A stretch of 64,000 bases of DNA, taken from Pelatocladus maniniholoensis HA4357-MV3 (GTDB taxonomy: Bacteria; Cyanobacteriota; Cyanobacteriia; Cyanobacteriales; Nostocaceae). A model generated the notes under the pieces. It was not told the DNA's origin. It was given only the letters and a program-made list of their open reading frames with translations, and searched no databases. Position numbers and translations under genes: made by a program. This document shows positions 44,969 to 52,371 of this stretch, piece by piece. Every line of letters starts with the position of its first letter. Position 1 is the stretch's first letter. The DNA lies in the NCBI GenBank assembly GCA_019359115.1, contig JAHHHW010000154.1, positions 44,999-108,998 on the forward strand. Reading direction: 5' to 3'.

Positions 44969-46282
44969 TTAAAAAACCGAATCACATTCAGGATTCTGGC
45001 TAGTGGTAACTTTCCATTGTCGGGGTTGATAAAACAAAGATTGATTGGTAATCGTATTGGCTTTGACTGTAAATCGAAAAGATTCAACAGCATCAAAGGA
45101 GTAGGCGCCTTCTTTGATAAAAACTTTGGCATTGTATACACCAGGATTCAAGCAGCAAAAAGGCATATACATTTGTAATTCATTTTTTCCCGGTAGAACC
45201 TTTAAAGAATTATTGTCGCTGGCTGCTGTTAGATACAAAATTCGACCGTTTTCTCCACCAATATCTGTAATTGTGACACAGAGATTAGCGTTAGTTACCG
45301 TGCGATGTGCTTTGCATTCTACACACAAAGAAGCAGATGCACCACTTATAGGTGTTTCTACAAAATTTCCCTGGTCATCTTTAAAATATACAGAAGTAAT
45401 ATCTATACCTGTACTTTCACTTTCAGATTTTTCTGGTAAAACCAAGTAACCTGTAGATTTTTCTGTCCCAGCTAGACATAAATCTTCTTCATATTTACGA
45501 ACAACAGTATCTATGTCGCCAGCAGAAATCAATCTACCTTTTGATATATAAACTGCTGAAGTACAGACATTTAAAATTGCTGGAGGATTATGAGAAACTA
45601 AGATAAAAGCAGTGCCATTTTCTCGAAGTTTAGCCAGTCTGCGATGGCATTTCATTCTAAATTTGATATCACCAACTGCTAATACTTCATCAATTAGTAA
45701 AATATCTGGTTCAATATGCACAGCACAAGCAAATCCTAATCGTGCAGCCATCCCAGAACTATAAGTTTGGACAGGTGCGTCAATGGCATCGGCAATTTCC
45801 GCAAACTCTATAACATCCTGCAATCTTTCTTCAATTTCTTTTGTAGATAGACCCAGGATAGACATATTAGCATAAATATTTTCTCGCCCTGTCAAAATAG
45901 GATTAAAACCTGCTCCCAAGGCAATTAATGGTGCAATTCTACCTCTAACTTTGACTCTGCCAGTATCAGGTTTAATCAAGCCACTAATAATACGTAGAAT
46001 TGTACTTTTACCAGCTCCATTTGACCCGATTAATGCTAGTGCTTCTCCTCGACGGAGTTGAAAGCTAATATCTTTAAGCGCCCAAAATTCTTTTGGTCTT
46101 AAGGAGTGACTTTTTCGATTCACACCAAATAATTCTGTAGTGATATCTTGAACACCATATAACAAAGATTTTTTTAAATTTCGACAAAATTTTTTAGATA
46201 CATTCTCTACTGAAATCACAACTTCAGTATCCTCTTGAGATTGGGTATGGGAAATTTCTTCAATTAAATATGTCATAATCAT
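44969..46282 (-). CDS. wzt: ABC transporter ATP-binding protein of the polysaccharide/O-antigen export (Wzt) type
   Basis: 437 residues. Walker A GSNGAGKST is at 86-94, signature SSGMAARLGFA, and Walker B IEPDILLIDEVLAVGD. The first 25 residues precede the family VENVSKKF start. A C-terminal carbohydrate-binding Wzt-C-like domain of about 140 residues (FVETPISGASASLCVECKAH to the end) recognises the polymer end in the Wzm/Wzt systems. The start overlaps the upstream wzm stop by 4 nt (ATGA), so expression is coupled. The tnpB right end lies 2 bp beyond its stop codon without truncating it visibly. Confidence 0.9.
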   Translation of the reverse strand: MIMTYLIEEISHTQSQEDTEVVISVENVSKKFCRNLKKSLLYGVQDITTELFGVNRKSHSLRPKEFWALKDISFQLRRGEALALIGSNGAGKSTILRIISGLIKPDTGRVKVRGRIAPLIALGAGFNPILTGRENIYANMSILGLSTKEIEERLQDVIEFAEIADAIDAPVQTYSSGMAARLGFACAVHIEPDILLIDEVLAVGDIKFRMKCHRRLAKLRENGTAFILVSHNPPAILNVCTSAVYISKGRLISAGDIDTVVRKYEEDLCLAGTEKSTGYLVLPEKSESESTGIDITSVYFKDDQGNFVETPISGASASLCVECKAHRTVTNANLCVTITDIGGENGRILYLTAASDNNSLKVLPGKNELQMYMPFCCLNPGVYNAKVFIKEGAYSFDAVESFRFTVKANTITNQSLFYQPRQWKVTTSQNPECDSVF

Positions 46283-47193
46283 GAACTAACTCTTTCTACT
46301 ACGAAAGGCATAGCTAGACGAAATGTAATCCAAGTAAGTAGTAAACCGATAATAGTAATTCCACTAACTACCCAAAATCCTAAAGGTTCTGATACTATGC
46401 CTGTGGTTGCTAACTCTCTAGTTGTAACTAATAAGGGAGTCACAGGGTTGAGCTTTACTAAAAATCTAAATATTCCCTCACTAGGAATTTCATAGACTAC
46501 TGGTGTTAAAAACAGCCAAAAACCTGTGATTAAAGTTAATCCTTTAGACACATCTTGATATAAAATTCCGAAAGGAGCTAATAAAATACCGATGAATGTT
46601 CCAAGTAAAACTAAGTGAATTAATGCTACTGGCGTTAAAATCACTGTCCAACTAACAGAAACACGAAAGAAGATAAATAAGGCAACAATCAAAATTACTT
46701 TAATAGCAAAATTAAAAAACACTTCGCCTAGCTTCGCCAAAATTAGCGCTTCGCGAGGAAAATTAACTCTGGCTAACATTGGTTTAGCAACTGTCACTGC
46801 TTGTAGAGGGCCATTTAATGCTTCCACAAATGTTTGCCACAAAGCAGTGCTAAACATGACATAAGCTGGATAGGGTATATCTGTTTTCCCGACATTAATG
46901 ACTTGGGCATTATTAGCAAGGGTAAAGCTTATTGCCATGACAATTGGGGGTAAAAAGGCCCAGATTATTCCTAAAAATGATTGACGGTACTGGGCGCTGA
47001 TATCGCGGATCATTAATCGCCAAGCGAGTTCACGAGAAGCGAGTAAGTCTCGCCACATTTGTTGGAATAATCGGAGGGGATGTTTCAGGCTACTTTCTGG
47101 TGTATGAATAACCACATGTAGCTGAGATTTTGAACGCTTTTTGTGCTTCAAAGTTTTCACTCCACTACACCGCATATATATATTTCCCTTCAC
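46279..47193 (-). CDS. wzm: ABC transporter permease of the polysaccharide/O-antigen export (Wzm) type
   Basis: 304 residues with six hydrophobic helices. WRDLLASRELAWRLMIRDIS and AQYRQSFLGIIWAFLPPIV are the typical ABC-2 polysaccharide permease front. FWLFLTPVVYEIPSEGIFRF and LNPVTPLLVTTREL follow. The permease moves a lipid-linked polysaccharide across the plasma membrane with the ATPase at 44969. The N-terminal 40 residues are basic and cytoplasmic. Overlap of stop and start (ATGA) with wzt shows a two-gene unit. Confidence 0.9.
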   Translation of the reverse strand: MKGNIYMRCSGVKTLKHKKRSKSQLHVVIHTPESSLKHPLRLFQQMWRDLLASRELAWRLMIRDISAQYRQSFLGIIWAFLPPIVMAISFTLANNAQVINVGKTDIPYPAYVMFSTALWQTFVEALNGPLQAVTVAKPMLARVNFPREALILAKLGEVFFNFAIKVILIVALFIFFRVSVSWTVILTPVALIHLVLLGTFIGILLAPFGILYQDVSKGLTLITGFWLFLTPVVYEIPSEGIFRFLVKLNPVTPLLVTTRELATTGIVSEPLGFWVVSGITIIGLLLTWITFRLAMPFVVERVSS

Positions 47194-47292
47194 AGGTAAG
47201 TGTTTTCCACTACCTTATGAGTGAGGTATTCTCAGTCATGAGGTTGTGATCCGGGAAAATTGTATTTTTATTTACTGAGCGATAAAAAAAGA

Positions 47293-48780
47293 CTATCGCG
47301 ATCGCAGTTTTCTGGCAATGATCTGCGGTACATACAGAGGGTCATATGAAGATTTGATGAGCATTGCTCGTAGCGTGCCAAAATATTTATTACTTGGATT
47401 ACAAGGATAAATCGCTATTTGAGGAGCAGCTTGAGAAATCAGATCAAGTTGATACTTGGCATTGAGGCGGCGATTTTCTGGGATACTAAGCATTAACGCA
47501 TAGGTGCGCGCAGCGTTAATAATGGGAATTCTCTGGATATTACTCAGGTCATACAACTGTTCTTTGGAACTCTGCCAACCTGCGAGCCGTTGTTCAATGT
47601 AAAATCGATCTCGCCAGTCCATATGTTCTTGGGGAGTTTGTTTCACCCATTCCAACCATTCACAAATACCTGCGATCGCACTTGATTTGCAAGATTCGCC
47701 ATAGGTGCGGGCAATTTGTTGAGTGCAGATTTCGATATCGTCTATATTATCAGGAAAACATGTGCGCCACATGGCTTTACCGACTTCAAAGCACCAACCA
47801 CCTACAGAAATTCCCTCCAAGGAATCTCGTACACTTTGGAGAAAAGGTAAAGCGTCGCCTTCGCAGACGTGTCCTGCGGTGTGTTCAGTGACGAGTTGCT
47901 TACGGTTGGCTTTGCTGTTGCGTCCTTTTAAAAAGATGTGCTGATATCCGAGTTTGTCTGCTAATGTGGCTGGTAGGATGCGATCGGCTACTGACATCCT
48001 GGCAGCAATACGAGTGAAGGGTGCGATGCTGACATTACCACGAGATGCCATTGCTAGTACCAAGCGTGAGTCAACACCAGCCGAAAGTCCTAGCCAAACT
48101 CTGTTCTCTTGCTGATAAAGTCGTTGCAGTGCTGTGATCATGCTTTGGCTTAAAAGTTCCAAAGCTTCTTCATAGTCAAGTTCTGGATTGATTGGTGGCA
48201 GCAAAGGTCGAGGATGAATGCTACCATCTTTGAGGTGAATAACTTGACTGGGTAAAAGACGACTTATTTCCCCAAATCGCGAAAGCGGGGGTGTAAACCA
48301 CGATAAACCTTTTTGATAATACAACTCTCGGCAATCAGCCTTTGGTAAAAGTATATCGTTAAGTAAAGCTGGACTACTCGATACCCAAGGTTGACCGTCG
48401 CGAGTGCTTCCATAAAAGCAACCTAGAAGCCCAGAAGCATCCATGTGTACCTGACCCTTACCAATCAAAACCCAACGACCAGCCCAACTCGTGTAGAGTT
48501 TGGGTATATCTTCACTCTTTGTCCGGGAAATCTCTGTTATTGGTTCTAATTGGGACTCTAGCGTTTCCACAGCCACTCCCAGAATAACCCAACAAGCTCC
48601 GTCAGCATCCTTTGTCCAAGTGGCACGAAGTTCGGGACAATAGGAAATCCAACGGTCGGCGTCTAAGCGGCGATAATGCCAGTCTTCATATACAGGGAAA
48701 ACTTCTGGTCCAATTATAAACTGGCGGCGATGTGGTCGCATTAATAGGGATTTAGTCGGAGGCACAGATTCTTTACTCAT
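47293..48780 (-). CDS. Asparagine synthase-like protein lacking the N-terminal glutaminase Cys
   Basis: 495 residues. The C-terminal half has the ATP-pyrophosphatase loop LGLSAGVDSRLVLAMA (SGGxDS type) and later helices typical of asparagine synthase-related proteins. The N-terminal 180 residues align with an Ntn-glutaminase fold (HMDASGLLGCFYGSTRDGQ, WVSSSPALL), but the protein starts MSKESVPP with no Cys2, so glutaminase activity is not expected. Members of this group are common in cyanobacterial exopolysaccharide clusters and may amidate or adenylate a sugar acid; the reaction here is unknown. Same direction as its neighbours. Confidence 0.82.
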   Translation of the reverse strand: MSKESVPPTKSLLMRPHRRQFIIGPEVFPVYEDWHYRRLDADRWISYCPELRATWTKDADGACWVILGVAVETLESQLEPITEISRTKSEDIPKLYTSWAGRWVLIGKGQVHMDASGLLGCFYGSTRDGQPWVSSSPALLNDILLPKADCRELYYQKGLSWFTPPLSRFGEISRLLPSQVIHLKDGSIHPRPLLPPINPELDYEEALELLSQSMITALQRLYQQENRVWLGLSAGVDSRLVLAMASRGNVSIAPFTRIAARMSVADRILPATLADKLGYQHIFLKGRNSKANRKQLVTEHTAGHVCEGDALPFLQSVRDSLEGISVGGWCFEVGKAMWRTCFPDNIDDIEICTQQIARTYGESCKSSAIAGICEWLEWVKQTPQEHMDWRDRFYIEQRLAGWQSSKEQLYDLSNIQRIPIINAARTYALMLSIPENRRLNAKYQLDLISQAAPQIAIYPCNPSNKYFGTLRAMLIKSSYDPLYVPQIIARKLRSR

Positions 48781-48818
48781 GTGAGGTTGTGTCCTTGTTT
48801 TTCCAGGTCACACCCTGA

Positions 48819-49889
48819 TTAATTTTGTGATGATAGCGTTGTAGATGTTGGTGGCTGGTTGGGTGGGACTTGATTTTTTAGTCCTTGCAAGTATCTTTTT
48901 GCATAGCGAGAGGTGAGATAATGGTTTAATGCCTTGTCTATTTCTCGGAGAATTTTCCCTAGTGCGCGAGAACCAAATTTCCCCAAAGGAACTTTACGGA
49001 CGAGGGGATTGACAATTGTCATATCTCGGCGCCATCCTAAGCGTTTATATTTGTTTTGAAAATACTCATCTTCAGTCAGGTTCCACTTATCACGTAAACG
49101 CTTCAAGCTAGTTAGTTCCCAAGCATCACTCCACCGCAGCATATAAAAGTGTAAGTCTGTCCATTTTAAGGGCGGGCCTGGTACGTAGGTTATTAAAGAT
49201 TCAGGTTCTAAGTAAACTGTACCGCCAGCCTCACTAACCAAAATACATAAATCGACGTGTTCTTTCGTGTTCAGCAGTCCTTCATCTAAAAGACCAATCC
49301 GATCAAAGATTTCTGTGCGTACGAGCATACAGTGAAACTCTGCCAATCCGGTTGGTTGGCGTTGCAGTTGGGGACGCACATCAGATACTTTGCGTCCCTG
49401 TTTATAAATCTTCTCAATCATTCGCCGTCTGGTAGTCTCGCCTTTGGTTTCGACTTTGACTCCAGATTCTCCACCTGCACAATGCACTTCTGTATGTAGG
49501 GGTAGGTATTGACAGACGAGGGGACTAACGATGGTTGCTTCGGTGGCTTCTGCACAGTCTACCAATGCTTGCAACCAGCCAGGTGTCACTGCGACATCGT
49601 TATCCATGAACACAACATATTTACTGTTGACTTGGCGTAAACCGATGTTTCTTGCGTGGTTGGGAGAAAGGTAGTGATCAGTGCGAATTAATTTAAATTG
49701 TTTTTCGGCTGCTTTTGCTTGCAGATAATTTTTGATGTCAGTAGGGGAACCACCATCTACGTAAATTAACTTAAAAGGATAATCTGTGTTGTCGTAAATA
49801 CTTTCCAAAGATTCACGGCTATAGCTAAAACGCTCACGGGGAACAACTACTATCGTTACCTCTGGTTCTAATAACAAAGCTTTATTCAT
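48819..49889 (-). CDS. Family 2 glycosyltransferase (WcaE/RfbF-like)
   Basis: 356 residues. It has an N-terminal GT-A fold: VTIVVVPRERFSYSRESLES, LIYVDGGSPTDIKNYL, HARNIGLRQVNSKYVVFMDN and the DNDVAV metal-binding motif. FHCMLVRTEIFDRIGLLDEG and NTKEHVDLCILVSEAGG, followed by the C-terminal region typical of GT2 rhamnosyl-type enzymes, complete it. It lies between the asparagine synthase-like gene (38 bp) and the GT4 gene (75 bp), all minus, so they are likely one operon. Sugar unknown. Confidence 0.9.
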   Translation of the reverse strand: MNKALLLEPEVTIVVVPRERFSYSRESLESIYDNTDYPFKLIYVDGGSPTDIKNYLQAKAAEKQFKLIRTDHYLSPNHARNIGLRQVNSKYVVFMDNDVAVTPGWLQALVDCAEATEATIVSPLVCQYLPLHTEVHCAGGESGVKVETKGETTRRRMIEKIYKQGRKVSDVRPQLQRQPTGLAEFHCMLVRTEIFDRIGLLDEGLLNTKEHVDLCILVSEAGGTVYLEPESLITYVPGPPLKWTDLHFYMLRWSDAWELTSLKRLRDKWNLTEDEYFQNKYKRLGWRRDMTIVNPLVRKVPLGKFGSRALGKILREIDKALNHYLTSRYAKRYLQGLKNQVPPNQPPTSTTLSSQN

Positions 49890-49964
49890 GATGATGTTCT
49901 TTTTAAGTGTGGTATAAAATAAGCCAGTTTAACTGTTCACAATTATTTTGACTAGTAGTCTATA

Positions 49965-51242
49965 TCACCTTTTTCCAATTGGTTGAGAACTTACCGAAGA
50001 TGGTTGCAGATGATCCATGATGACTCGCTGATATATTTTGACTAATTCATCATTGAGGTGATTTGTATCATAGTGTGTTTCTACATAAGCACGACCAGCT
50101 TTACCCATTTTTTCCCATAATTCTGGATGCTTAATTAAGTAAGTCAATTTATCTGCGATCGCATCTGCATTTCGTTCTGAAACTAAGAAACCAGAAATCC
50201 CATCTTGCACTAGCTCCGGAATCCCACCGTGTCGAGTCGCAATCACTGGTAAACCCATAGCCATTGCTTCTTTGAGGGTATTAACAGGTGCATCCTGATT
50301 TCCATCTTTAGCTGTGACACTTGGAGCGATAAAAATATGAGTATTATCAATAATTTGAATTATTTCTTGTTGATTTTTCCAACCTAATAACTTAACTTGT
50401 TCTGCAACACCCAGTTCAATAATTAATTGCTGTAAATATTCTTTTAAAGCGCCATCGCCGACAATATTATATTCCAAGTTGGGATAGGTTTTTAAAACTT
50501 TGGCAACAGCACGAATGCCATATTCTATTCCTTTCTTTTCGATCAACCGACCAGTTGTCGCCACAGAGATTTTACCATCTTCTAGAGGCTGGCGTGTCTG
50601 AAAACTAAACCGACTACAATCTATTCCCGAACCGTGAACAATAATCTTTTTTTCATTACACCCTAATTTAATGGCTCGCTGGCGAAAAAACTCACAATTC
50701 GCCAGGAAAAAATCTCCTTTGACAAACAATTGATCGTAAACATTTGCCCCATATTCTTTGACATACCAGCTGATATCATAGCCCCGAAAAGTGGTAATTA
50801 ACTTGCCTTGAATCGCACCGATTTCACGATAAATCATTCCCTCGTTGCCTTGGATACCAAATTGACAGTGAATAATATCATATGATTCGGTATTTAATAA
50901 AGGGATTATAGAGTATAAAATCCTTAAAGATGCTGCTCGCCCATGATATCTGAAAAAGTTGAGCGATCGCAGTATGACTAATGGAGCTTGATAAAAATTT
51001 GTAATGATTAACCACAGTGCTTTTAGTAGCCGCCAGAGTTTATTTTGAGGAATATTGGGAGCATAAAAAGTGGATTTTAGCAAGTCATATTTTTCTACAT
51101 CTGGATGATATTTAGCAGTATCATCAGGTCTATAACCGTAAATATGAACTTCATGTCCTCGGCAAATTAGACCTGTAATCTGATTCAAAATAAATGTTTC
51201 TGAGATAACTGGAAATTTGTTGACTATAAAAGCTATTTTCAT
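49965..51242 (-). CDS. Family 4 (GT-B) glycosyltransferase
   Basis: 425 residues. The N-terminal MKIAFIVNKFPVISETFILNQ and GHEVHIYGY, and the C-terminal GRLIEKKGIEYGIRAVAKVL, APSVTAKDGNQDAPVNTLKEAMAMGLPVIATRHGGIPELV (GT4 EX7E motif) and LVSERNADAIADKLTYL are complete. The layout resembles WcaL/colanic-acid-type glycosyltransferases. It transfers a sugar with retention. It is the first gene of the minus-strand polysaccharide cluster, and the 1.1-kb repeat region upstream contains its promoter. Confidence 0.92.
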   Translation of the reverse strand: MKIAFIVNKFPVISETFILNQITGLICRGHEVHIYGYRPDDTAKYHPDVEKYDLLKSTFYAPNIPQNKLWRLLKALWLIITNFYQAPLVILRSLNFFRYHGRAASLRILYSIIPLLNTESYDIIHCQFGIQGNEGMIYREIGAIQGKLITTFRGYDISWYVKEYGANVYDQLFVKGDFFLANCEFFRQRAIKLGCNEKKIIVHGSGIDCSRFSFQTRQPLEDGKISVATTGRLIEKKGIEYGIRAVAKVLKTYPNLEYNIVGDGALKEYLQQLIIELGVAEQVKLLGWKNQQEIIQIIDNTHIFIAPSVTAKDGNQDAPVNTLKEAMAMGLPVIATRHGGIPELVQDGISGFLVSERNADAIADKLTYLIKHPELWEKMGKAGRAYVETHYDTNHLNDELVKIYQRVIMDHLQPSSVSSQPIGKR

Positions 51243-51453
51243 ACACTCATGTCACCGCTTATTAGCTGTTGATAAACAGCTATATTATCTGTTTGCGCTG
51301 TCAAGATGCACTTTTAAAACCTAATTATTTTTTATTGGGAATAAATATAGCAGAAGACACCGTAATTATTGTTTCACAAAAAAGCCGAATAGTTAAACTT
51401 TCTTTGAAATGAAAAAACACGGTTATAGATCAATAATGTTTAAAATCCCCGCA
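51243..51453. other. Spacer upstream of the glycosyltransferase operon
   Basis: No ORF. AT-rich sequence (51300-51440) that should contain the promoter of the polysaccharide cluster. I see no recognisable regulatory motif. Confidence 0.35.
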
Positions 51454-51605
51454 GACTGGAAGTCTGGGGCTATACAAACAAAGTCCGCGCAGGCGGACTC
51501 TTTTTAGCCTGCGTAGGGTGGCTACCCTACCCTGCGGGAACGCCTGATGGCGAATGGGAAGCCGCCCTACGGGCGTCTATGTTTGTGTAGCCGCGACTTC
51601 TAGTC
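51454..51605. repeat. 152-bp inverted-repeat element (Nostocales extragenic repeat)
   Basis: The left end GACTGGAAGTCTGGGGCTATACAAACAAAG and right end CTATGTTTGTGTAGCCGCGACTTCTAGTC are imperfect inverted repeats. Internal short palindromes include AGTCCGCGCAGGCGGACT (51481-51498) and GTAGGGTGGCTACCCTAC. It contains no ORF. Part of the same repeat vocabulary recurs at 59784-59896 and 33050-33090. Confidence 0.7.
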
Positions 51606-51653
51606 GCCAGGTAAGTTTGAAAAATTGGGATGCTCCCACTAGGAATATCAATG

Positions 51654-52010
51654 TTCTGGTTTAGAACCTCAACATTCTGGTTTCAAACCAAAAAATTCTG
51701 GTTTAGAACCCCAACATTCTGGTTTAGAACCAAAAAATTCTGGTTTAGAACCTCAACATTCTGGTTTCAAACCTCAACATTCTGGTTTAGAACCAAAAAA
51801 TTCTGGTTTAGAACCTCAACATTCTGGTTTCAAACCTCAACATTCTGGTTTAGAACCAAAAAATTCTGGTTTAGAACCTCAACATTCTGGTTTCAAACCT
51901 CAACATTCTGGTTTAGAACCCCAACATTCTGGTTTGAAACCAAAAAATTCTGGTTTCAAACCTCAACATTCTGGTTTAGAACCTCAAAATTCTGGTTTCA
52001 AACTTTGATA
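51654..52010. repeat. Minisatellite: 17 tandem units of 21 bp
   Basis: Every unit starts TTCTGGTTT, then AGAACC or CAAACC or GAAACC, then TCAACA, CCAACA or AAAAAA. Each contains a near-palindrome (GGTTTCAAACC or GGTTTAGAACC). Units 5-7, 8-10 and 11-13 repeat as a 63-bp trimer pattern. The 21-bp period keeps two plus frames free of stops (one reads FWFRTST/FWFQTKK, another SGLEPQH/SGFKPKN), but neither has a convincing ribosome site. The SGLEPQH frame is preceded by TAG. The array ends into the inverted element at 52007. Confidence 0.93.
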
Positions 52011-52172
52011 TCTTGCATCAGCTTTTCATCCCGCCAATAAATAAATTTATTGGCTAATAGCTAAAGTCAGATAAATCTGACTAGGACAGTGTTTGAGTCA
52101 GTTTTAACGGACTTACGCTATTAGCCTCACCAATTAATTCTGAGGCGGGATATAGGGTTGGTGCAAGATATC
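52007..52172. mobile_element. 166-bp inverted-repeat element (MITE-like) next to the minisatellite
   Basis: The ends are GATATCTTGCATCAG (52007) and GTGCAAGATATC (52172). The terminal inverted repeat extends about 29 bp with 7 mismatches, ending in ATCCCGCC. The inside has AAATTTATTGG/CCAATAAATAAATT and AGTCAGATAAATCTGACT palindromes. A related 163-bp element with a similar end (AGATCTTGCAC) is at 59763-59925. Confidence 0.7.
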
Positions 52173-52371
52173 AGAACTCAAAAATTCTCGCTTCAAGGCG
52201 ATTCTTCTCCCTTATCCCCCGTGTCCCCCTTGGGGTTGCCAAAGGCGGTGGGGTTCTTTCTATGCGTCTTCATATGGAAATGGTATCAGATCCCGGACTT
52301 TTTAAAGAAGTCGGGGATCTTGTCTGGAGCGAATGATTTAATGATAATAGTTAACAGTTAACTGTTAACTG

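Noticed and set aside
45114..45449. Antisense 111-codon frame in wzt
   Set aside because: Shadow of a clear ABC ATPase with complete motifs on the other strand.
51654..52010. CRISPR array
   Set aside because: The 21-bp units are adjacent, with no unique spacers and no cas genes in the window.
51630..52040. 136-codon plus-strand frame over the minisatellite (FWFRT repeats) as a protein gene
   Set aside because: It is created by the stop-free 21-bp repeat, shows an unlikely Phe/Trp-rich composition with Trp in every unit and has no ribosome site. Another frame is equally open.
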